From DASYXW01 sp035934405 (GTDB taxonomy: Bacteria; Acidobacteriota; Terriglobia; UBA7540): DNA of 45,410 nt. Both the position numbers and the translations under genes were made by a program. Location: the NCBI GenBank assembly GCA_035934405.1, contig DASYXW010000066.1:1-45410 (forward strand), read 5' to 3'. Every line of letters begins with the position of its first letter. The first letter of the stretch is position 1. The notes below the pieces were generated by a model. It saw only the letters and a program-made list of their open reading frames with translations, did no database searches and had not been told where the DNA came from. Of this stretch, positions 16,788-24,449 are shown piece by piece.

Positions 16788-17105
16788 CTGGTATCTCGAT
16801 CCAGTTGTTCGTTGAATCAGTAAGTCTCCAGTTTGCGCGCGCAATGTCGTAGCCTTGGGGCGCGAGCGGTGGTCTACGTCCTGTCGTCCCTGGACGGCCT
16901 GGCTTTTCAAGCGAATTTCTGAGACATGATATCCCCTCGCAGCGAAAAAGTGTGGAGAAACTCCACACTCTGTTGGCCGTATCTCATGAGCATGGGACTG
17001 GCCTCGGACAACGGCGCACTGTAAGCCTATGCAAAGCGGCAGGTTGGAACCGGGACAGAGAGAATGGAAACAATCGTGCTCCAATAGGGCCGTGGGAGAG
17101 TGTTT
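16788..17105. other. Intergenic region upstream of the response-regulator gene
   Basis: These 318 bp contain no gene. The notable element is a perfect hairpin, AGTGTGGAG-AAA-CTCCACACT (16949-16969). A purine-rich GGGAGAG at 17093-17099 is the Shine-Dalgarno of the next gene. No convincing promoter was found. Confidence 0.5.
16949..16969. promoter_or_regulatory. Perfect 9-bp hairpin with AAA loop
   Basis: AGTGTGGAG and CTCCACACT are exact complements around a 3-nt loop. An A-run precedes the stem but no T-run follows on the plus strand. Read on the minus strand the stem is followed by TTTTTCGC, so it could be an intrinsic terminator for minus-strand transcription; it could also be a dyad operator for the gene at 17106. 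Confidence 0.5.
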
Positions 17106-17495
17106 GTGAGCGCGACGAAAGTACTGGTAGTTGACGACGATGCCGAAAGCCGGGAGCTGCTGAGCGAGGTTCTAGGTTCGAACGGCTACACGGTGGCCTC
17201 GGTTGGGGACGGAGCTGCGGCGCGCGAAGCGTTGGATCGTGACGACGGTTACGCCATTGTGATTGCCGACCTGCGGATGCCGAACGGCACCGGGCTGGAC
17301 CTGCTGCAGTATTTGCGGGAGCGGAAATCGAAGCAGGAGATCATTCTGATGTCGTCGTTCATGAGCGGGGCAGAGAGGAAGATGGCGCTCGATCTGGGGG
17401 CGCGGGCGCTGCTCGAAAAGCCGTTTCGGCTTTCGCAGTTGCTGCAGGTGGTCGGTGATCTGGCCGCGAAGAGCGCCTTGGGCGTCGCGCCGTGA
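17106..17495 (+). CDS. Single-domain response regulator
   Basis: The 129-residue protein is a lone CheY-like receiver. Acidic residues Asp10-Asp12, phosphoacceptor Asp55 (IVIADLRMP), the SSF switch residues and Lys105 (LLEKPF) are all in place. There is no output domain, so it must act through a partner. The start is GTG 17106 because GGGAG lies 7 nt upstream; GTG 17100 would overlap that site. It stands 51 bp ahead of the acyl carrier protein gene on the same strand, so it may be co-transcribed with the lipid-type cluster. No histidine kinase lies nearby. Confidence 0.88.
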   Translation: MSATKVLVVDDDAESRELLSEVLGSNGYTVASVGDGAAAREALDRDDGYAIVIADLRMPNGTGLDLLQYLRERKSKQEIILMSSFMSGAERKMALDLGARALLEKPFRLSQLLQVVGDLAAKSALGVAP

Positions 17496-17546
17496 GCCGG
17501 CGTCGCTCGGGACGCGCACGATATCGGACCAAGAGAGGAATGAGAG

Positions 17547-17849
17547 ATGACGGCAGAGCAAAACGTTGAACAAAAGGTGGTTGAGATCATCACCCGGGAG
17601 CAGCACCTGGAGCCGGGCACCGTGAAGCCGGATTCGACCTTTGCCGAATTGGGGATCGATTCCCTCGATGGCGTCAATATCCTCTTCGCGCTGGAAGAGG
17701 AGTTTAAGATCGACATCCCCGACACCATCGCGCAGAACATGAAGAGCGTGCGCCAGGTGGTGGACAGCCTCACCCGTGTAATCGAGGGCAAGGACGTCTC
17801 GGATCTGGTGGCGATGGCCAAGGGCGGGGCGCCCGCCGCCACGCCTTAG
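17547..17849 (+). CDS. Acyl carrier protein
   Basis: The 100-residue protein has the phosphopantetheine site GIDSLD with Ser39 and the four-helix ACP pattern (LEEEFKIDIPD at helix III). A Shine-Dalgarno (AGAGAGG) precedes the ATG. The C-terminal tail (about 82-100, MAKGGAPAATP) is longer than in the fatty-acid ACP of E. coli. Directly upstream of a ketosynthase, it is more likely a dedicated carrier of this cluster than the housekeeping AcpP, which usually sits between fabG and fabF with plsX and fabD; none of these is here. Confidence 0.9.
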   Translation: MTAEQNVEQKVVEIITREQHLEPGTVKPDSTFAELGIDSLDGVNILFALEEEFKIDIPDTIAQNMKSVRQVVDSLTRVIEGKDVSDLVAMAKGGAPAATP

Positions 17850-17954
17850 GGAGTGGAGGGCGATCCGGGTGGCCGCGCCGGGCGCGCAGCCGCCGCGGCG
17901 ACGGGGACTTTTCACGCCAACGCCCAGCGTCGCAATCGTGTTCCGAGGCTCAAC

Positions 17955-19184
17955 GTGCGAAGAGTCGTGATCACCGGTTTGGGAGTGGTGGCGCCGACCG
18001 GCAAGGATTCCAAGACATTTTTCGCCAACCTGATCGCTGGACGGTCCGCTGTCCGCCGCATTACGCAATTTGATCCTTCCGAACTCAGCGTTCAGATCGC
18101 CGCCGAAGTTCCCGACTACCGGTCTCTGGATCATTTTCCGCAGAAGCGGCTCGACCTGCTGGATCGCTTCACGGAGTTTGCGTTGCTCGCGGCGCGCGAA
18201 GCCGTGCAGTCGGGCGGTCTCGAAATCCGCGATGAGGGCCGCCCGCGCTTCGGCGTGGCGATGGGTTCCGGTATGGGCGGCGCCCAGACCTACGAGACCG
18301 GGTACTACAGTCTCTTCGCCAAGCACGCCGAGCGCGTGCACCCGTTCACTATTCCGCGGGCCATGCATAACGCCGCCACCTCGCAGATTTGCATGGAGTA
18401 TGGCGCGCAGGGTCCCTCGCTCGCTACGTCGACGGCGTGTTCCTCGGCGGGCCACGCCATCGGCGAAGCGTTCCACTTCATCAAGCATGGCATGGCGGAC
18501 GTGATGCTGGCCGGAGGCAGCGACTCGCCCATTACCTTCGGCATCATGCGCTTTTGGGAGTCGGTGCGGGTGCTGGCGAGCGGCAACGGCGACCCCAGCC
18601 GCGCCTGCCGGCCGTTTTCGGCCGACCGCGAGGGCCTGGTGCTGGGCGAGGGCGCGGCGGTGCTGGTGCTCGAAGAGCTCGAACAGGCCCGAGGGCGCGG
18701 CGCGAAGATTTACGCCGAGCTTGCCGGTTACGGCTTGAGCTCCGACGCCGGCCACATTACCCAGCCTTCCGTGGACGGCCCCGCGCGCGCCATCCGCATG
18801 GCGCTCGACGAGGCCGCGATGAACCCGGAGCAGATTGACTACGTGAACGCGCACGGCACCGGCACCCGGCTGAACGACGTGACGGAAACCCAGGTCATCA
18901 AGGAAGTGTTCAAGGGCCACGCGCGGCGATTGCCCATCAGCTCGACGAAATCCATGCACGGGCATGCCATGGGGGCGACAGCGGCGCTGGAGCTGGCGGC
19001 GACGGTGATGGCGATTGACGAGGGCGTCATTCCGCCCACCGCCAATTACACGGCGCCTGACCCCGGGTGCGACCTCGACTACGTCCCTAACCATGCGCGC
19101 GAGACACCGGTGCGGGCCGCGATTTCCAATTCCTTTGCCTTCGGCGGATTGAACGCCGTGCTGCTGGTGCGCAAGCTGGAATAA
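17955..19184 (+). CDS. Beta-ketoacyl-ACP synthase, FabF-like
   Basis: The 409-residue protein is a KAS II type condensing enzyme. The Cys-His-His triad is complete: Cys162 (STACSSAG), His300 (NAHGTGT) and His337 (KSMHGHAMGA, with Lys332). The C-terminal NSFAFGGLNA is typical. The start is GTG 17955 with GAGG 6 nt upstream, giving the normal family length; the frame stays open upstream but is compositionally odd. It follows the carrier protein by 105 bp and precedes the glycosyltransferase by 9 bp. Local context suggests chain elongation or formation of a beta-keto intermediate in a specialised lipid rather than bulk fatty-acid synthesis. This is an inference. Confidence 0.92.
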   Translation: MRRVVITGLGVVAPTGKDSKTFFANLIAGRSAVRRITQFDPSELSVQIAAEVPDYRSLDHFPQKRLDLLDRFTEFALLAAREAVQSGGLEIRDEGRPRFGVAMGSGMGGAQTYETGYYSLFAKHAERVHPFTIPRAMHNAATSQICMEYGAQGPSLATSTACSSAGHAIGEAFHFIKHGMADVMLAGGSDSPITFGIMRFWESVRVLASGNGDPSRACRPFSADREGLVLGEGAAVLVLEELEQARGRGAKIYAELAGYGLSSDAGHITQPSVDGPARAIRMALDEAAMNPEQIDYVNAHGTGTRLNDVTETQVIKEVFKGHARRLPISSTKSMHGHAMGATAALELAATVMAIDEGVIPPTANYTAPDPGCDLDYVPNHARETPVRAAISNSFAFGGLNAVLLVRKLE

Positions 19185-19193
19185 ACCGCGAAT

Positions 19194-20384
19194 ATGAAAC
19201 CACCGCGCAAAATCGCCATCCTGACGCTCGGCGTCGGCTCGGGCCACCTCCAGGCTTCGGTGGTCATCCAGCGCGCCCTCTACGACGGCGGGGAAGACGT
19301 TGAGACGCGCCTCATCGACGCGCTCGACCTGGCGGAGGAGTGGTTTCTGTGGCTCTATGTGCGCACCTATTGGCTGATGCTGCGGCACGCGCGACCGGCG
19401 TGGCGCCTGCTTTTTAAGCGGCGCGACCGCAAGGGACACCGGGCCACGGCACCGCACTGGTTTTTCCGGCGCGGCTGCGTCCGGGTGCTGCGCGAGTTGA
19501 AGGCTTATGCGCCGGACCTGGTGATCGCCACCGAAATCGGCGCGGCTGAAATCGCCGCCCTGGGCCGGCGCGAAGACTGGTTTCGTGCACCGATCCTGGT
19601 GGCGCAGACGGATTTCCACGCTGAGCCTCCCTGGGTGCAGCCCGAAATCGACTTCTACTGTGTCGGCAGCGACCGGGCGAAGTTACAACTGATCGGCTGG
19701 GGCGTTTCTCCTCACCGCATTTTGGTCTCGGGCGTTCCGATTGATTCCGCTTTCGTGCTCGGCCTCGAGAAGCGGGAAGTGCGGAGATCGCTCGGCCTCG
19801 ACCCGGACCGTCCTGTCGTGCTGGTGATGGGTGGCGGCATGGGTCCTGCTCCGCTCGACCAGATTGTGATGAGCCTGGAGCGTTGCGGCCTGCCGCTGCA
19901 AGTGCTCGCGGTCGCCGGGCATGACCGCGCCCTGCAGGTGGAACTCGAGCGGCTACGGGGCAGGATTCCGCTCGACCTCCACTCCTTCGGCTGGACCAGC
20001 AATATTCGCGAGCTGATGGCGGCAGCCGACCTGTTGATTTCAAAGCCCGGCGGGGTGACGGTTTCCGAGGCCCTGGCGGCGGGACTGCCCCTCATCGTCA
20101 CCCACCCCATCCCCGGCCCGGAGGAGCGGCACGTGCGCTACCTCGTGGAAAGCGGCGTGGCGGTTCATGCCGCGACGCTGGAGGAGATTCCGCACCTGGT
20201 TTCGTTGCTGATCGGCAGCCCCGCGCGGCACGCCGAGATGTCGAGAAAGGCGCGGGAGCTGGCGCGTCCCGAAGCGGCACACTCCGTCGTGCAGGTGGGA
20301 TTCGCCTTGATGGAGAAGACGACGTACATCGACCTGCTGGCCGCGCCGCCGGAGCGCCGCGGCGAGTCGGCGTACCTCATGTGA
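19194..20384 (+). CDS. MGDG-synthase-type lipid glycosyltransferase (GT28)
   Basis: The 396-residue protein has the two Rossmann halves of the MGDG synthase / UgtP / MurG group. The N-terminal half has GVGSGHLQAS, the lipid-acceptor loop typical of MGDG synthases. The C-terminal half has VMGGGMGP, then SKPGGVTVSEALAAGLPLI and GPEERH, which bind the sugar nucleotide. Such enzymes add galactose or glucose from a UDP-sugar to diacylglycerol or another lipid at the inner face of the membrane. The basic, aromatic stretch at about 55-90 could be the membrane-binding patch. It begins 9 bp after fabF and so is probably in the same transcript. The acceptor could be the product of the ACP/ketosynthase system rather than diacylglycerol. 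Confidence 0.85.
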   Translation: MKPPRKIAILTLGVGSGHLQASVVIQRALYDGGEDVETRLIDALDLAEEWFLWLYVRTYWLMLRHARPAWRLLFKRRDRKGHRATAPHWFFRRGCVRVLRELKAYAPDLVIATEIGAAEIAALGRREDWFRAPILVAQTDFHAEPPWVQPEIDFYCVGSDRAKLQLIGWGVSPHRILVSGVPIDSAFVLGLEKREVRRSLGLDPDRPVVLVMGGGMGPAPLDQIVMSLERCGLPLQVLAVAGHDRALQVELERLRGRIPLDLHSFGWTSNIRELMAAADLLISKPGGVTVSEALAAGLPLIVTHPIPGPEERHVRYLVESGVAVHAATLEEIPHLVSLLIGSPARHAEMSRKARELARPEAAHSVVQVGFALMEKTTYIDLLAAPPERRGESAYLM

Positions 20385-20385
20385 T

Positions 20386-20469
20386 GGGATCAGGGGTCGG
20401 GGGGGCAGGGGACAGCGAAAAAACACTGCACCTGCAACCGCGAACCCCGAATCCCGAGACCCGAACCCC
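20386..20469. repeat. Heptamer-like arrays with opposite strand bias
   Basis: A G-rich tract (20386-20412, units such as GGGATCA, GGGGTCG) is followed by four C-rich heptamers GAACCCC, GAATCCC, GAGACCC, GAACCCC (20442-20469). The two halves are partly complementary and could fold in the spacer between the glycosyltransferase and ligase genes. The same GAACCCC/GAATCCC units recur at 24670-24697. Confidence 0.65.
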
Positions 20470-20478
20470 CGAGCTTCT

Positions 20479-21795
20479 ATGTTGAACACCCTTCGCAAAC
20501 CCTTCGAGCGTGTTTTCATCGGCGAGTCGGTGCCGGCCCTCGTCCGCTGGGGACGCGCCGTGCCGCCGCGGCTGGTGCGCGGGATGCAGGATGACGCCTT
20601 CCGCGCGAGCGTCCGCTACGCCGCCCAACACCAGCGATTTTTCGCGCGCCAGCTCAAAGAACGCGGCATTGACGCGTCGAGCGTCCGGCGCCCGGAAGAC
20701 CTGGGCGATATCTTTACCACCGCCGATGACCTTTTGAGCTTGCCGCCGGAGGACTTTCTCTGCCGGCCGCCGGAGTCCGTGTTTGAGACCACGGGCACCT
20801 CGGGCGAGCCGAAGCGCGTCTACTTCGGCTACGACGAGCTCGACGCCTCGGCACGGCATGAGGCGGGCGCGTTGTATGAGAACGGCGTGCGGCCGGGTGA
20901 CCGTGTGGTGTGCACCTTTGACGCCGCGTATTGGATTTCGAGCTGGGTCACGTTCCTCGCCTGCAAGCGCCTGGGCGTTTTCTGCTCCGCCATTGGCAAG
21001 CCGGCGCCGCGCGATTTCTACAGCCGCCTGCGTTTGTACGGTTACAACGTCATCATCGCCGACCCCACGTGGCTGGTGAGTCTCGGGGAGATCGCCGAAA
21101 AGGAAGGCGCGCCGCCGGTGAAGTTGATCCTCGCCGCCGGCGACCGCATGACAGACGTCTACCGCGATTATGTTCGAGACGTCTTTCAGGCGCCGGTGTT
21201 CCTCGGCTACGGTTTCACCGAGGCCGGCGGCGGAATCGGCATGGAGTGCCGCGAGCATCAAGGCTACCACATTGACGACTACGACTTCCATTTTGAGATC
21301 CTCAACCCCGACGCGGAAGGCTACGGCGAGCTGGTGATGACCACGCTTTCGCGCTGCACCGAACCCCTCATCCGCTACCGCGTGCGTGACATCACCCGCT
21401 TCATTGAGGAGCCGTGTCCGTGCGGCGTGCGCCTGCGCCGCATCGCCAGGATTCGTGGCCGTCGCGACGAGATGGTGGTGATGGGGGCCGGCAACATGCA
21501 TCCGGAGATTTTCGAACGCGTGCTCGGGGGCGTGGAGGGCGTTTCGGAGCGCTGGCAGGTGGCGGTGCGGCAAGAAGGCCTGCGCGACATCCTGGAGTTT
21601 CGCATCGAGCTCGCGAACGGCGCCGGTGCTGAAGCGGTGGAGACCGCCGTGCGCCACAATCTCGAGACGCGCTATCCCGACGTGTGGGCGAATCAATTGT
21701 GTGACATGTATCGCCTGGCTTTCCGCTTTCTGCCACCTGGAACGCTTGGGCAGGGACGAAAACCAAAGAGGTTGGTGGACGAAAGAAGTGAGTAG
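20479..21795 (+). CDS. PaaK/LuxE-family adenylate-forming ligase
   Basis: The 438-residue protein belongs to the phenylacetate-CoA ligase / acyl-protein synthetase branch of adenylate-forming enzymes. The ATP-binding loop TTGTSGEPK, the GYGFTEAGG segment, YRVRDI and RGRRDEMVVM are all present, and a C-terminal ACT-like domain is recognisable (about 350-430). It should activate a carboxylate with ATP and pass it to CoA, a carrier protein or a protein thiol. Its place next to an acyl carrier protein and a ketosynthase suggests loading of a starter or chain onto that carrier. The substrate cannot be read from the sequence. It begins just downstream of the heptamer array, without a clear Shine-Dalgarno. 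Confidence 0.82.
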   Translation: MLNTLRKPFERVFIGESVPALVRWGRAVPPRLVRGMQDDAFRASVRYAAQHQRFFARQLKERGIDASSVRRPEDLGDIFTTADDLLSLPPEDFLCRPPESVFETTGTSGEPKRVYFGYDELDASARHEAGALYENGVRPGDRVVCTFDAAYWISSWVTFLACKRLGVFCSAIGKPAPRDFYSRLRLYGYNVIIADPTWLVSLGEIAEKEGAPPVKLILAAGDRMTDVYRDYVRDVFQAPVFLGYGFTEAGGGIGMECREHQGYHIDDYDFHFEILNPDAEGYGELVMTTLSRCTEPLIRYRVRDITRFIEEPCPCGVRLRRIARIRGRRDEMVVMGAGNMHPEIFERVLGGVEGVSERWQVAVRQEGLRDILEFRIELANGAGAEAVETAVRHNLETRYPDVWANQLCDMYRLAFRFLPPGTLGQGRKPKRLVDERSE

Positions 21796-21815
21796 GGAAT
21801 AGCACAGTGGGGATA

Positions 21816-22192
21816 ATGGTGAACCGGCCGCGAGTTGACTCTTATCGGGACTTGCTGGTGTGGCAACGAAACATGGCACTGGCCGAGGGCTGCTACCACC
21901 TAACCCGAGACTTTCCCAGAGAAGAAGTTTATGGAATGACCTCGCAAGTACGTCGCTCGGCGGTCTCGATACCCGCAAACATCGCGGAAGGGTACGGGCG
22001 TGAGAGTCGAGGAGAATACGTCCAGTTTTTGCGCGTGGCCCAAGGGTCACTGAAAGAGCTCGAAACGCATTTACTGTTGGCACAGCGTGTTGGGATTGCA
22101 TCTCCCACCGCCTTGACCCTATCCTGAATCAATGCGACGAGCTCGGCAAAATGCTTCGAGCTCTGATCCGCGCAATCCAGGGCAAGGCTTGA
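21816..22192 (+). pseudogene. Four-helix-bundle protein (23S rRNA IVP family), frameshifted
   Basis: The first frame reads SYRDLLVWQRNMALAEGCY, QVRRSAVSIPANIAEGYGR and LKELETHLLLAQRVGIAS. This is the small four-helix-bundle family first seen as an insert in 23S rRNA genes. After about 22095-22111 this frame goes off and stops at 22127. The missing C-terminal helix continues in another frame (LDPILNQC, ELGKMLRALIRAI) to TGA 22190-22192. A single indel therefore separates the two parts; it is either a real inactivation or a sequencing error. An earlier GTG at 21807 is another possible start. The function of the family is unknown. Confidence 0.8.
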
Positions 22193-22202
22193 GATAAATT
22201 CA

Positions 22203-23036
22203 ATGAGTCCTGTCGAAAACCAACGCAAGATAAACACTCCCTACTCCCTACTCCCTACTCCCTACTCCCCCATCGTCTTCTCCGACTTCGACGGCACGAT
22301 CACTGAGGGCGACGCCGTCGACGAGATCCTGACGCGGTTCGCCGATCCTTCCTGGCGCGAGCTGGAGCAGGAATGGGCGCACGGCGCGATCGGGTCGCGC
22401 GAGTGCCTGGCGCGGCAGATGGCCCTGGTCGACGCCTCGGAGCCGGAGCTCGAGGCCTTGATCGACTCGGTCACAGTGGACCCGCATTTCCCCGCCTTCC
22501 TGCGTTTTACCCGCGCAGCGGGCGTCGCGTTCCATGTCGTGAGCGACGGGTTTGATTACATTATCAGTCGCGTGCTCGAACGCGCTGGCGTGGCGGGCGA
22601 GTTGACGCACAACGGGCAGCACCTCTTTTCGAGCGTGCTGCGCGTCGAGGGCCGTCGCTGCGTCGCAACGTTTCCGCGTCCGGCCTGCGAGCACGGCTGC
22701 GCCACGTGCAAGCCGGAGGTGATCCGCGATGTGGTGCGCCAGGTGACGCGGCAAGTCATACCCCGGCGTGGCGGCGCGCGCCCGCCGGTGGTGTTTATCG
22801 GCGACGGCCTCTCCGACCGCTTTGCGGTGGAGCAGGCGGACGTGGTCTTTGCCAAGCGCCGGTTGCTGGACTATTGTCGCGAGTGCGGCATCGGCTGCCA
22901 CGCCTTCGAGACCTTTGCTGACATTGAGCGGGAACTGCGCCGGATGACCGGCGCGCCGACCGGTGAAATCAAACGACGTGAGGCGAACGGCAAAAAGCGG
23001 ACGCGGCGTGCGCTCGCCCTCACGAATCGAGATTGA
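22203..23036 (+). CDS. HAD-family phosphatase, MtnX-like
   Basis: The 277-residue protein has the DxDxT motif DFDGTIT, a VSDG motif II and GDGLSD motif III of haloacid-dehalogenase phosphatases, with the cap layout of phosphoserine phosphatase and MtnX (2-hydroxy-3-keto-5-methylthiopentenyl-1-phosphate phosphatase). A Cys-rich stretch (CEHGCATC) lies in the cap-to-core region. The only start upstream of the catalytic Asp is ATG 22203; the next 20 codons are largely made of a 7-bp tandem repeat. It is followed 18 bp later by the aminotransferase. No other methionine-salvage genes are here, so MtnX chemistry is not supported by context; a phosphatase step in the local pathway is as likely. Confidence 0.75.
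   Translation: MSPVENQRKINTPYSLLPTPYSPIVFSDFDGTITEGDAVDEILTRFADPSWRELEQEWAHGAIGSRECLARQMALVDASEPELEALIDSVTVDPHFPAFLRFTRAAGVAFHVVSDGFDYIISRVLERAGVAGELTHNGQHLFSSVLRVEGRRCVATFPRPACEHGCATCKPEVIRDVVRQVTRQVIPRRGGARPPVVFIGDGLSDRFAVEQADVVFAKRRLLDYCRECGIGCHAFETFADIERELRRMTGAPTGEIKRREANGKKRTRRALALTNRD
22236..22269. repeat. ACTCCCT heptamer tandem repeat inside the HAD gene
   Basis: Four perfect units of ACTCCCT (22236-22263) and a fifth lacking its last base make a 34-bp array. It lies in the first 25 codons of the HAD phosphatase frame. Seven is not a multiple of three, so gain or loss of one unit would shift the frame before the catalytic DFDGT motif. Confidence 0.9.
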
Positions 23037-23054
23037 CAGAAAGGTGCCAATCCA

Positions 23055-24449
23055 TTGACTGAATCCCCGACCCGAACCTCGGAGCTCCTAGAGCTCGAAC
23101 GCAAGTACTGTTCGTTTGGCGACACGGTGCATTACCTGGAGCCGCCCAAGGTGTTTGTGAATTGCGAGGGCAGCTACCTGTATGACGAAGAGGGCACGCC
23201 GTATCTCGACCTGCAGATGTGGTATTCGGCTGCCAGTTTCGGTTACAAGAACCGGCGCCTGGGCGAGGCGCTGAAGCGCCAGATCGACCGCCTGCCGCAG
23301 CTTGCCTGCCAATACTTGCACGCCGAAAAGATCGAGGTGGCCGCGCGCATCGCGCAGTACTGCGAGAAGCGGTTCGGCGTGAAGGGCCGCGTGCACTTCA
23401 ACGTGGGCGGGTCGCAGGCCATCGAGGACTCGCTCAAGATCGTCCGCAACGTGACCGGCAAGAACCTGATGTTCGCCTTCCAAGGGGGATACCACGGCCG
23501 CACGCTCGGCGCCTCCGCCATTACCTCCAGCTACCGCTATCGTCGCCGCTACGGACACTTCAGCGACCGCGCCCAGTTCGTTTTTTATCCTTACTGCTTC
23601 CGTTGCATCTACGGCCTCGAACGCGAAACCTGTAACCTCTATTGCCATGACCAGTTCGCGAAACAATTTGAAACAGAGTATTACGGCGTGTGGGACGCCA
23701 AAGCGCAGTCCGCCGAGTACGGCGCCTTTTACATCGAGGCGATCCAGGGCACCGGCGGCTATGTGATTCCGCCCCGCGAATACTTCACCCGGTTGCAGGA
23801 GACCTGCCGACGGCACAACATCCTGATTGTGGACGACGAGATCCAGATGGGGTTTTACCGCACCGGCAAGTTCTGGGCGGTGGAGAATCTGGGCATTACG
23901 CCCGACATTATCGTATTCGGAAAGGCTCTTACCAATGGTCTCAACCCCATTTCCGGACTGTGGGCCCGCGAGGAGCTCATCACCCCTGAACTGTTTCCGC
24001 CCGGCTCGACCCATTCCACGTTTTCATCGAACACGCTCGGCACCGCTGTCGCGCTCGAAACCCTGAAGATGCTGGAAGAGGACGATTACGAAACCCTGGT
24101 GAACGAGAAAGGCGCGTACTTCCTGGCCGGTCTCCGCGAACTGCAAGCGCGTCACCCGGGGGCGATCGGCCAGGTGGACGGCCTTGGACTGGCGCTGCGC
24201 GTCGAGGTCTGCAAGGAAGATGGCCGGACGCCCGACCGCGAGCTCACCGACCGCATCTTTGCCGAGGGCCTGAAGGGCGACTTAGTGGCGGCGGGGCGAA
24301 AGCACGGCTTGGTACTCGACGTGGGCGGCTATTATAAGAATGTTTTTACCCTCGCCCCGGCGTTCATCATCACGCACCAGGAGATTGACCTCGCCATTGA
24401 GCTGCTCGACCAGCTTTTCCGCCGCTGCGCTACTGCACCGTCAGCGTGA
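23055..24449 (+). CDS. Class III PLP-dependent aminotransferase
   Basis: The 464-residue protein is a fold-type I, class III aminotransferase (ornithine / 4-aminobutyrate aminotransferase group). The cofactor Lys is Lys290 (IVFGKALTNG); IVDDEIQMGF carries the Asp that contacts the pyridine nitrogen, and FNVGGSQAIEDSLK and FQGGYHGRT bind phosphate. The insert PYCFRC...CNLYC also occurs in relatives. Such enzymes move an amino group to or from a terminal amine, so the enzyme may aminate an aldehyde or keto group made by this cluster. The start is TTG 23055, with AAAGGTG about 10 nt upstream; its first codons overlap a heptamer-like GAATCCCC stretch. Its 3' end overlaps the convergent S8-like gene by 20 bp. 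Confidence 0.88.
   Translation: MTESPTRTSELLELERKYCSFGDTVHYLEPPKVFVNCEGSYLYDEEGTPYLDLQMWYSAASFGYKNRRLGEALKRQIDRLPQLACQYLHAEKIEVAARIAQYCEKRFGVKGRVHFNVGGSQAIEDSLKIVRNVTGKNLMFAFQGGYHGRTLGASAITSSYRYRRRYGHFSDRAQFVFYPYCFRCIYGLERETCNLYCHDQFAKQFETEYYGVWDAKAQSAEYGAFYIEAIQGTGGYVIPPREYFTRLQETCRRHNILIVDDEIQMGFYRTGKFWAVENLGITPDIIVFGKALTNGLNPISGLWAREELITPELFPPGSTHSTFSSNTLGTAVALETLKMLEEDDYETLVNEKGAYFLAGLRELQARHPGAIGQVDGLGLALRVEVCKEDGRTPDRELTDRIFAEGLKGDLVAAGRKHGLVLDVGGYYKNVFTLAPAFIITHQEIDLAIELLDQLFRRCATAPSA

Noticed and set aside
17172..19619. An 815-codon open frame on the minus strand
   Set aside because: It is antisense to the response regulator, ACP and FabF genes and shows no protein family; high GC keeps such frames open.
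20377..22101. A 574-codon minus-strand frame
   Set aside because: It is the antisense shadow of the PaaK-like ligase gene and contains no motif.
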